Source: Lentisphaeria bacterium (GTDB taxonomy: Bacteria; Verrucomicrobiota; Lentisphaeria; Oligosphaerales; PUNB01). Taken from it: a DNA stretch of 5,248 nucleotides. The translations under genes and the position numbers were made by a program. The notes beneath the pieces are model-generated. The model saw nothing but the letters and a program-made list of their open reading frames with translations, had not been told where the DNA came from and searched no databases. The stretch spans positions 1 to 5,248 of the forward strand of contig SLNM01000225.1 in NCBI GenBank assembly GCA_007133055.1, written 5' to 3'. Of the stretch, positions 1-5,019 are shown one piece after another (positions within the stretch are counted from its first letter, which is position 1; the number at the start of each line of letters is the position of its first letter).

Positions 1-3
1 GCC

Positions 4-16
4 GGTGGTCTCCACC
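4..16. repeat. small hairpin at the window edge
   Basis: GGTGG (4-8) and CCACC (12-16) are perfect inverted arms around TCT. The central TCTCCA also ends the three-way-junction elements at 241-294 and 2311-2363, so this may be the tail of another such element cut by the window edge. No T-run follows, so a terminator call is not supported. Confidence 0.3.
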
Positions 17-33
17 CGAAAAGGCTGCAATTT

Positions 34-53
34 TTAACAGAAGGCCGCAAAGA
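34..53. repeat. short A/G-rich repeat, left copy
   Basis: The 20 bases beginning TTAACAGAAGG match 1943-1962 (TTAACATAAGA...) at 16 of 20 positions. Each copy lies about 80-100 bases before a copy of the three-hairpin element. The surrounding 34-110 is purine-rich with loosely repeated GCAAAGAG/GCGCGAAG/CACAAAAA words and contains no convincing gene. With only 20 bases compared, homology is tentative; the matching position relative to the larger repeat is what makes it worth listing. Confidence 0.3.
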
Positions 54-117
54 GCGCGAAGAGAAGAATATATGGCCACAAAAAACACATAGAATGCACA
101 AAAACGCTATGCCCGGG

Positions 118-209
118 ATTATGCGGTGCGCCTTCAGCGCACTTGTTGTTTGTTTTTGTCGTTACCCGGGGCGCTGCCCCGGTCTGGTATGCGTTGCGCC
201 GTTGGCGCG
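118..209. repeat. three-hairpin palindromic element, left copy
   Basis: This is a dispersed, REP-like element with three hairpins in a row. Hairpin 1 is GTGCGC (126-131) with GCGCAC (137-142), loop CTTCA. Hairpin 2 is CCGGGGC (166-172) with GCCCCGG (176-182), loop GCT. Hairpin 3 is GCGCC (196-200) with GGCGC (204-208), loop GTT. The same element in the same orientation lies at 2046-2134. The last 50 bases of each (160-209 and 2085-2134) differ at one position, while the segment between hairpins 1 and 2 varies and is 3 bases longer here. Short open frames cross the element in several frames, but their peptides are the hairpins read as codons and are not credible proteins. Confidence 0.85.
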
Positions 210-240
210 AAAGCGGCAATTGAAAGCGCAAAGGGACGGT

Positions 241-294
241 CTGGAGCCGTCCGGCCTCGGACGGTAATTAACGGCGGCGACCCGCCGTCTCCAG
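241..294. repeat. three-way-junction palindromic element, left copy
   Basis: An outer stem, CTGGAG (241-246) with CTCCAG (289-294), encloses two hairpins. The first is CCGTCCG (247-253) with CGGACGG (258-264). The second is ACGGCGG (271-277) with CCGCCGT (282-288). The right copy at 2311-2363 has the same architecture. Its outermost pair is T-A where this copy has C-G, so the stem is kept although the sequence changed. The 30 bases between this element and the three-hairpin element (210-240) have no clear structure; the right copy has extra hairpin units in that place. Confidence 0.8.
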
Positions 295-310
295 GTGCCC
301 GCCGTCTCCA
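281..310. repeat. 13-base direct repeat at the end of the left repeat block
   Basis: CCCGCCGTCTCCA occurs at 281-293 and again at 298-310, separated by GGTG. The first copy is the closing arm of the three-way-junction element. The second looks like a partial duplication of that arm with no partner of its own. The same 13 bases occur once in the right block (2350-2362). Confidence 0.7.
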
Positions 311-313
311 ATA

Positions 314-379
314 TCGACGATTATGATTTGCGATGACGCACAAAAAGCGTCGTTCGCAAGCGTCGTCCGTAATCGTCGA
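314..379. repeat. long bipartite inverted repeat upstream of the ATPase gene
   Basis: TCGACGATTA (314-323) and TAATCGTCGA (370-379) are perfect 10-base inverted arms. Inside them TTGCGA (328-333) pairs with TCGCAA (354-359) and GACGC (335-339) pairs with GCGTC (347-351), with a small bulge and the A-rich loop ACAAAAA (340-346). AAGCGTCGT is also present twice directly (345-353 and 358-366), so an alternative register of the inner stem exists. The element sits 3 bases after the left palindromic block and has no copy elsewhere in the window. It could be a mobile-repeat end, a structured RNA or a recombination site; the sequence does not decide. Confidence 0.65.
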
Positions 380-391
380 CCGGTTTCCGGC

Positions 392-437
392 TTTGGTCAA
401 CGCCTATTGACCAAACTTGGTCATTGCTGTTTGACAA
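392..437 (+). promoter_or_regulatory. tandem operator-like dyads, 24-base period
   Basis: TTTGGTCAA (392-400) and TTGACCAAA (407-415) form a perfect 9-base inverted repeat with a 6-base spacer. A second, imperfect dyad follows: TTGGTCA (417-423) with TTGACAA (431-437). Half-sites TTGGTCA (393 and 417) and TTGAC (407 and 431) recur exactly 24 bases apart. This is the arrangement expected for two dimers of a transcription factor. The only gene downstream is the ATPase (start 533). The putative -35 box TTGACA (431-436) lies inside the second dyad, so a bound protein would block the promoter. The regulator is not in the window; the inference is autogenous or distal repression. Confidence 0.55.
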
Positions 438-458
438 AGATGTTGAGAGAGGTAAAGT
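431..458 (+). promoter_or_regulatory. putative sigma70-type promoter for the ATPase gene
   Basis: TTGACA (431-436) is a perfect -35 consensus. TAAAGT (453-458) matches TATAAT at 4 of 6 positions with a 16-base spacer. A transcript would start near 465 and have a leader of about 65-70 bases. The -35 box overlaps the second operator-like dyad. The weak -10 and single example keep confidence low; TTATTTATAG (491-500) is an AT-rich alternative -10 without a matching -35. Confidence 0.35.
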
Positions 459-516
459 GACGATGGCGAGGCGAACCAGAAGCAATCGCATTATTTATAG
501 CGCAAATCGAGTATGC

Positions 517-522
517 AGGGAG
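517..522 (+). promoter_or_regulatory. ribosome binding site of the ATPase gene
   Basis: AGGGAG lies 10 bases before the ATG at 533. It supports that start over internal ATG codons, none of which precedes the conserved N-terminal region with a comparable site. Confidence 0.6.
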
Positions 523-532
523 AAAACAGGCG

Positions 533-1939
533 ATGGATGTAAGCCCGAATTTCTTGCCGCACAACCTCCATCACGATTCCGTTGATCTGTTTCATCGCAG
601 CGATCCGCATCTGCGACGCCTGCGCGGTCTGCCATACGTTGGCTGCCGCCCTTTGCTGTCGCAAATGCCGGTTGAAATGCCAGGCATTTACAGCGTGGGA
701 GGCGGACGGCAAGTTGGCAAGACCACATTGCTTAAGCAATGGATGGTGAAATTGCTGGCCAGCGGCGTTCCGGCGCATCGAATCGTTTATCTGACTGGTG
801 AGCTGATTGATGATCATCATGCGCTGGTCAGTTTGCTGCAAGGGTTGCTGGGCAGCTTTCCGGGCACCGAGCGCAATTATGTGATCCTTGATGAAGTGAC
901 TTACATCAAGGACTGGGATCGGGCTGTCAAATACCTTGCCGACACCGGCATTCTTGAGTCCACTGTACTCATTCTGACCGGTTCGGACCTGGTGTTTTTA
1001 AAGCAGGCCCGAATGCGCTTTCCGGGACGGCGCGGCATGGCCGACACGGCTGATTTTCACCTCTATCCATTGTCCTTCCAGGAATTCTATGATCTGCAAG
1101 GCACTGAAGACAGCCTCACTCTAGTAAGCAGGGCGCAGCAAGAAGGGTTGTCGCCAAAAGAAGCCGAGCAATTGTTCAGGCTCTTCAATCAATACCTGAT
1201 TCACGGCGGCTATCTGTCGGCGATCAATGACCTGGCCGTCAACGGCAAAATTTCACCCGCAACCCTAACCGTCTATGCCGAGTGGTTGCGCGGGGATATT
1301 TTGAGACGCGGCAAACGGGAGCAGTATCTGCGTGAATTGCTGGCGGCTTTGGTGAAACAGGCTGGCAGCCAGACCACCTGGCATTCCCTGTCGAGTATGA
1401 CCAGCATCGACCATCACCGGACAGTTGCTGATTACGTTGAAGTTCTGGCCAGAATGGATGCGCTGTTCGTTCAGCCCGCCCTGCAAGAACATAGCTTGAC
1501 AAGCGCTCCCAGGAAAGCGCGGAAAATAATTTTTACCGATCCTTTCATTCTGCACAGTGTCCGCTCATGGCTGAATCCGACGCAGGAACCATACTCAAAC
1601 CAGATAAAGCCGTATTTGGCGGATGCCGAGCAGCTCGCCGCTTTGGTGGAATCAACGGTTGTAGACCACTATCGCCGTTATTTTTCATGCTACTACATCA
1701 AGGGTGAAGGAGAAGTGGACATTGCCTATGTAAAAGGGAAACGCTTCTATCCGGTCGAGGTCAAATGGACACGGCAGCTTCGCCCCGGGGACCTGAAGCA
1801 AATCAGCAAGTATGACAATGCCACTATTCTGGGCAACACCCACCACAGGGGAAGCTTGCAGGGCATAAGCGTGCAGCCTTTGCCCCTCGCACTTCTCTGC
1901 CTGTGCAATCAGAACCAGGAACGGCCGCCCAATGTCTGA
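533..1939 (+). CDS. P-loop ATPase with nuclease-like C-terminus (AAA_14/DUF4143 type)
   Basis: This 468-residue protein has a P-loop ATPase domain followed by a DUF4143-like region. The Walker A motif GGRQVGKT is at residues 57-64. Walker B is YVILDE at 116-121, and a sensor-like strand LILTGSDL is at 146-153. RFPGRRG (162-168) and YPLSFQEF (178-185) are typical of the family. Residues about 281-312 resemble the winged-helix segment. The C-terminus carries EVD (394-396) and EVK (409-411), matching the D...ExK layout of PD-(D/E)xK nuclease-fold domains. Length is usual for the family and no signal peptide or membrane segment is seen, so it should be cytoplasmic. Family members are common, patchily distributed and of unknown physiological role; nucleic-acid action is inference. 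The gene is single, has its own putative promoter and operator, and is flanked by same-orientation repeat blocks. Its GC content is lower than that of bamA, suggesting acquisition. Family assignment is firm; function is not. Confidence 0.9.
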   Translation: MDVSPNFLPHNLHHDSVDLFHRSDPHLRRLRGLPYVGCRPLLSQMPVEMPGIYSVGGGRQVGKTTLLKQWMVKLLASGVPAHRIVYLTGELIDDHHALVSLLQGLLGSFPGTERNYVILDEVTYIKDWDRAVKYLADTGILESTVLILTGSDLVFLKQARMRFPGRRGMADTADFHLYPLSFQEFYDLQGTEDSLTLVSRAQQEGLSPKEAEQLFRLFNQYLIHGGYLSAINDLAVNGKISPATLTVYAEWLRGDILRRGKREQYLRELLAALVKQAGSQTTWHSLSSMTSIDHHRTVADYVEVLARMDALFVQPALQEHSLTSAPRKARKIIFTDPFILHSVRSWLNPTQEPYSNQIKPYLADAEQLAALVESTVVDHYRRYFSCYYIKGEGEVDIAYVKGKRFYPVEVKWTRQLRPGDLKQISKYDNATILGNTHHRGSLQGISVQPLPLALLCLCNQNQERPPNV

Positions 1940-1942
1940 CTA

Positions 1943-1962
1943 TTAACATAAGACTGCGAAGA
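1943..1962. repeat. short A/G-rich repeat, right copy
   Basis: TTAACATAAGACTGCGAAGA matches 34-53 at 16 of 20 positions. It begins 4 bases after the ATPase stop codon and 103 bases before the right three-hairpin element. If real, it extends the duplicated flank of the ATPase gene to almost its stop codon. Confidence 0.3.
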
Positions 1963-1980
1963 TCACCAAAAAAGCCGCTT

Positions 1981-1997
1981 CAATCGTAGAGCGATTG
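1981..1997 (+). terminator. possible weak terminator hairpin after the ATPase gene
   Basis: CAATCG (1981-1986) and CGATTG (1992-1997) form a 6-base stem with a 5-base loop, 42 bases past the ATPase stop. It is AT-rich, and the downstream T content is interrupted (ACAAATATTTCTTCGTTTCC), so it is not a textbook intrinsic terminator. The right arm can alternatively join the 1994-2047 inverted repeat. Confidence 0.25.
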
Positions 1998-2047
1998 ACA
2001 AATATTTCTTCGTTTCCTTTTGTTTACTTCTGTTAATATTTGTCGAT
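1994..2047. repeat. 13-base near-perfect inverted repeat with pyrimidine-rich loop
   Basis: ATTGACAAATATT (1994-2006) is the inverse of AATATTTGTCGAT (2035-2047) except at one position, which would be a G·U pair in RNA. The 28-base loop is almost all T and C with a few G/A. The left arm shares CGATTG with the 1981-1997 hairpin, so the two stems cannot form together. The right arm runs directly into the three-hairpin element at 2046. It may mark the end of an inserted element. Confidence 0.5.
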
Positions 2048-2134
2048 TATGCGGGGCGCTTTCAGCGCACTTATTGTTCGCTATCGTTACCCGGGGCGCT
2101 GCCCCGGTCTGGTATGCGCTGCGCCGTTGGCGCG
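2046..2134. repeat. three-hairpin palindromic element, right copy
   Basis: This is the second copy of the element at 118-209, in the same orientation. Hairpin 2 (CCGGGGC 2091-2097 with GCCCCGG 2101-2107) and hairpin 3 (around 2121-2133) are the same as in the left copy, with one base difference across the last 50. Hairpin 1 (2054-2070) has one G-A mismatch in its stem that the left copy lacks. Open frames across it yield low-complexity peptides and are not called as genes. Confidence 0.85.
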
Positions 2135-2135
2135 C

Positions 2136-2147
2136 GGGGGGGGGGGG
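2136..2147. repeat. run of 12 G
   Basis: Twelve consecutive G follow the third hairpin of the right three-hairpin element. The left copy has no such run at the equivalent position (from 210). Tracts of this length are prone to slippage in replication and to sequencing error, so the exact count is uncertain. It is not in a gene. Confidence 0.8.
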
Positions 2148-2150
2148 TCA

Positions 2151-2285
2151 TTGTATCCACGGGTGTCCCCGCCCGTGGAACCGCACGGCCGGGACGACCG
2201 TGCGTACCAGTTGTATCTACGGGCGTCCCCGCCCGTAGGACTGCGCCCCGCTCACCGGTACGGCCGGGGACGACCGTGTTACCGG
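2151..2285. repeat. tandem pair of hairpin units, present only in the right block
   Basis: Two related units begin with TTGTATC at 2151 and 2211. Unit 1 contains TCCACGGG (2156-2163) with CCCGTGGA (2172-2179), then GCACGG (2183-2188) with CCGTGC (2198-2203). Unit 2 contains CTACGGG (2217-2223) with CCCGTAG (2232-2238), then CCGGTA (2255-2260) plus CGG (2261-2263), which pair with TACCGG (2280-2285) and CCG (2274-2276). The first hairpin keeps its loop (TGTCCCCG versus CGTCCCCG). It changes a C-G pair to T-A between units, which preserves pairing. Unit 2 carries about 15 extra bases (2240-2254). Confidence 0.75.
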
Positions 2286-2310
2286 CGGTTCGCGGGGGGT
2301 TCATTGTTCC

Positions 2311-2363
2311 TTGGAGCCGTCCGGCCTCGGACGGTATCAACGGCGGAGGCCCGCCGTCTCCAA
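2311..2363. repeat. three-way-junction palindromic element, right copy
   Basis: The outer stem TTGGAG (2311-2316) with CTCCAA (2358-2363) encloses CCGTCCG/CGGACGG (2317-2323 and 2328-2334) and ACGGCGG/CCGCCGT (2340-2346 and 2351-2357). A 25-base core, 2312-2336, is identical to 242-266. The linker between the hairpins differs (ATCA here, AATTA in the left copy) while all stems are kept. Confidence 0.8.
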
Positions 2364-2396
2364 GCTATTCCCGTTCCTTATGACTCCGGCATCGTG

Positions 2397-2491
2397 GGGA
2401 CGCGGCCACTCCAGGGGGGTACACGCCAGTATCATCGCAGGCCAATGGACCGCCCGCGTCCCTGCAGGCATACGCGGCCGCTCCAGAGCGG
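2397..2491. repeat. GC-rich structured stretch with direct and inverted repeats
   Basis: CGCGGCCACTCCAG (2401-2414) and CGCGGCCGCTCCAG (2473-2486) are direct repeats with one mismatch. GGGACGCGG (2397-2405) is the exact inverse of CCGCGTCCC (2454-2462), and the CCGCGT part of the latter also pairs with ACGCGG (2472-2477). CCGCT (2478-2482) and AGCGG (2487-2491) form a further hairpin. These modules differ from those in the 2046-2363 block. The rest of 2364-2610 shows no gene; a small GTCTT/AAGAC hairpin (2589-2601) lies just before the bamA ribosome binding site. Confidence 0.55.
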
Positions 2492-2612
2492 GGTGCGACG
2501 GATTACAAATTTCGCTTGCAAATGCCGGTGTGGAATATATGGTTCTCTCTCACCCCCTGAATCCGGAAAAATCCCATCAGGCTAGGCCGTCTTCATAAGA
2601 CACAACCACAAT

Positions 2613-2617
2613 AAGGA
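2613..2617 (+). promoter_or_regulatory. ribosome binding site deciding the bamA start
   Basis: AAGGA lies 9 bases before ATG at 2627. An in-frame TTG at 2618 immediately abuts AAGGA and so has no usable spacing. The ATG is therefore the start, and it gives a compact signal peptide. Confidence 0.75.
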
Positions 2618-2626
2618 TTGCGTATC

Positions 2627-5017
2627 ATGCCAAAAAGAAATGTTAAGTTCGGATTAAAATTTGTTGTCCTGGCTTTTTTAACCGCTCTGCTTTCTGTCCA
2701 GCATTCCATCCTGGCCGCCGAGGTCGACCGAATATTATTCGTAATGCCCTATGGCGAGGCGGTTTCCGAGACCTATCTGCGCTCCCGGATCAATATGGTT
2801 TCCGGCAGCGAGTTTTCGCCCGACCTTTTGGCCGATGACATTGCCCGTCTTCACGCCACCGGCATTGTCGCCGACGTGGATGTGTCGGTCGAGGCTGCCG
2901 ATCATCCTGGCAAGGTAAATGTTCGCTTCGTCATAACCCCGGTTCCGGAAATCGGCGAGATCGTGGTTGAAGGCAATCGCAGAGTACGAACTGCGCGGAT
3001 TCTTAAAAAATTCAGCCTTCAGCCCGGACAGCGGCTGGATGTCAACCGCCTGGCCGAGGGTCGGCGGGAAACCCTCCGGCTCTATCAGCAGCGCGCTTTC
3101 GATCAGGCAACCATAAACCTGCGCGAAGAACCGATGGAGGATGGACGGGTTCGAGTGCGGATAGAAATAGACGAGGGCGCCCGGCATAAAATCAGAGCCG
3201 TGCATTTTGTGGGCAATGACGCCTTTTCCGACCGCCGGCTGCGCCGGGTGATCAGGAGCCGGGCCAGGTTGCTGGCCCGGGTTTTCAGCACCGGCTATCT
3301 GGATCAGGCAAGGCTGACGGCAGACCGGCAAAGATTGCGGCAGCTCTATGAGCAGGCCGGCTATCTGGATTTCAGAATTGAGCGGATTGATAAAAGTTAC
3401 TCCGACGACGAGCAATGGGCAACCCTGACCTTTCACCTGGACGAGGGTGAACCTTACCAGGTGTCCAGCGTCGAAATCATTGGCCACCAGGAATTTTCCG
3501 AGGACGAACTGAGAGCAGGTCTTACTCTGACTGAGAACATGCGCTATAATCCGGAGACACAAGACCGCGATGTTCAGTGGATCAGCGGCCGCTACCATGA
3601 GCGAGGCTTTCTCGACCTTGTCTGCCGTCCGATCCTGGAACAGAATCCGGAGCGGGCAACGGTTGACATAACCTACCAAATCCGCGAAGGCCGGCAATTT
3701 TGGATACGCGACATTTCGATTGTCGGCAACACACTCACCCAGGATCATGTCATTCGCCGGGAGGTGGCGGTGCAGCCCGGCGACCTGGCTGACCTGCGAA
3801 AAATCGAGACTACCCGTTCGCGGCTGCGGGAGCTGCAATATTTCAGGCAGGTTCTGGTCACCCCTCTGCCGACCGAGGAGGAGGATCGCAAGGACCTGGA
3901 AATTGCGGTCGAGGAGCAGGATACCGGGAGTCTGGGACTCGGCGGAGGAGTGTCCACCGACGCGGGCTTTTTTGGCTTCATCGAGATACAGGAACGAAAT
4001 TTTGATTTGGCCAAGTTGCTTCGTTTTCGAGACTGGCCGCCGAAGGGCGGCGGCCAGCGCCTGGGTTTTATGACTCGGCTCGGGACTGAGCGCAGCGAGT
4101 TCGTCCTGTCCTTTGTCGAGCCCTGGCTGAGCGGCTACCGACTGAGCCTGCAAACCAGTTTGTACATGCGTCTTTTTGACCAGGTTGAATACCGCGAGGA
4201 ACGCCTGGGCGGTTCGGTGGGGCTGACACGCGAGTTTTCCCTCGGTCCCGACCGGCTCGGGCGGCGACCATGGTGGCGCCGGAACTGGCGGTTGTCTGTC
4301 GGCTATCAGCTTGATCAGGTTAAACTAAGCGGATTTTCCTCTTCCGCCAGCCCCGAGCTGCAAAGGGAGAAGGGCGACTACACCGTCAGCGCCATCAGTT
4401 TAGGAATGGGCCGCGACACTCGGGACAGCATGATTCTGCCGACCCGCGGCGCCAGTTACGGTATGTCCCTGGAATTGCAGAGCGAGATTATCGGCGCCTA
4501 TACCAACCTTTACAAACTGCACTTGCACGGCAGCCGATATTATCCGCTAAGCGGTTGCCGATGGCTTGCCGAGCTGCCGATTATTGGCGACTCGGTCCTG
4601 AAAATCAACGGTCAGGTGGCTACAGTTGATAATTTTTCCGGTGCCGGCCCGGCCATATTCGACCGTTACACCGCCGGCGGCCAGTATTCGCTGCGCGGTT
4701 TCGACCGGCGCCAGATCAGTCCGACCGACAGTCGCGGCAAACCGCTCGGCGGTCGTTCCAAGCTGCTCGGCGGGGTCGAGATGATGTATCCCCTGCACCG
4801 CCAGGTCTGGGTCGCCGCCTTTGCCGACTTTGGCAATGTCTGGCGTGGTTCCTGGGACTGGCAGCCGGGCGACCTGAACAGCAGCCTCGGCGTCGGCCTG
4901 CAACTGGACCTGTGGGGGCTGCCCGTCCGACTTGACTATGGAGTGCCGGTCGTAACCCAGCAGGGCCACCTGGATACCGGCGGGCGTTTGCATTTCAGCC
5001 TGGGACGAACTTTCTAG
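2627..5017 (+). CDS. bamA: outer-membrane protein assembly factor BamA (Omp85 family)
   Basis: BamA is the outer-membrane core of the machine that folds and inserts beta-barrel proteins. Counting from the ATG, the protein has 796 residues, close to usual BamA length. A signal peptide covers about 1-31 (basic N-region, hydrophobic core FVVLAFLTALLSV, cleavage near A30/A31, no lipobox). Five POTRA domains follow: about 32-106, 109-186, 188-276, 277-356 and 359-432. Each later one opens with a strand-Gly-Asn/His pattern, such as VVEGNRRV, HFVGNDAF, EIIGHQEF and SIVGNTLT. The barrel spans about 434-796 with GRDTRDSMILPTRG (595-608) and LRGF (689-692), the conserved loop-6 VRGF equivalent. The chain ends in Phe (LGRTF), as expected of a beta-signal. 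Five POTRA domains favour BamA over TamA, which has three; a second Omp85 paralogue elsewhere cannot be excluded. An lptF/G-like gene begins 2 bases later, so the two are probably co-transcribed. The promoter is not clear. Confidence 0.93.
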   Translation: MPKRNVKFGLKFVVLAFLTALLSVQHSILAAEVDRILFVMPYGEAVSETYLRSRINMVSGSEFSPDLLADDIARLHATGIVADVDVSVEAADHPGKVNVRFVITPVPEIGEIVVEGNRRVRTARILKKFSLQPGQRLDVNRLAEGRRETLRLYQQRAFDQATINLREEPMEDGRVRVRIEIDEGARHKIRAVHFVGNDAFSDRRLRRVIRSRARLLARVFSTGYLDQARLTADRQRLRQLYEQAGYLDFRIERIDKSYSDDEQWATLTFHLDEGEPYQVSSVEIIGHQEFSEDELRAGLTLTENMRYNPETQDRDVQWISGRYHERGFLDLVCRPILEQNPERATVDITYQIREGRQFWIRDISIVGNTLTQDHVIRREVAVQPGDLADLRKIETTRSRLRELQYFRQVLVTPLPTEEEDRKDLEIAVEEQDTGSLGLGGGVSTDAGFFGFIEIQERNFDLAKLLRFRDWPPKGGGQRLGFMTRLGTERSEFVLSFVEPWLSGYRLSLQTSLYMRLFDQVEYREERLGGSVGLTREFSLGPDRLGRRPWWRRNWRLSVGYQLDQVKLSGFSSSASPELQREKGDYTVSAISLGMGRDTRDSMILPTRGASYGMSLELQSEIIGAYTNLYKLHLHGSRYYPLSGCRWLAELPIIGDSVLKINGQVATVDNFSGAGPAIFDRYTAGGQYSLRGFDRRQISPTDSRGKPLGGRSKLLGGVEMMYPLHRQVWVAAFADFGNVWRGSWDWQPGDLNSSLGVGLQLDLWGLPVRLDYGVPVVTQQGHLDTGGRLHFSLGRTF

Positions 5018-5019
5018 TC

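Noticed and set aside
34..400. Short open frames on both strands before the ATPase gene
   Set aside because: They cross the hairpin elements, lack ribosome binding sites and show no domain or membrane pattern beyond one fortuitous hydrophobic tail on the minus strand.
2046..2363. A CRISPR array
   Set aside because: There are repeats, but they are not evenly spaced identical units with unique spacers; they are palindromic modules of different kinds.
118..2363. A complete composite transposon carrying the ATPase
   Set aside because: No transposase gene, no clear terminal target-site duplication and no inverted ends bracket the gene. Only same-orientation repeat blocks are seen.
2516..2544. 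A sigma70-type promoter for bamA (TTGCAA and TATATG)
   Set aside because: The spacer would be only 14 bases and the -35 is poor; no better pair was seen in 2364-2610.
2040..2598. Open frames through the right repeat block (181, 95 and 89 codons)
   Set aside because: Their peptides are translated palindromes rich in Arg, Pro and Gly, and related peptides appear in the left block in a different frame context. This is what repeat DNA gives, not protein conservation.
2618..2626. TTG at 2618 as the bamA start
   Set aside because: It touches the AAGGA sequence at 2613-2617, leaving no spacing, whereas ATG at 2627 has a 9-base spacer.
2735..4153. A 472-codon open frame on the minus strand opposite bamA
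   Set aside because: It is a shadow of bamA: the sense strand has a signal peptide, five POTRA domains and barrel motifs, and the antisense peptide shows no recognisable domain.
3103..4993. Other minus- and plus-strand open frames inside bamA (for example 3720-4073 and 4547-4993)
   Set aside because: They overlap a well-supported gene and arise from its GC-rich third codon positions.
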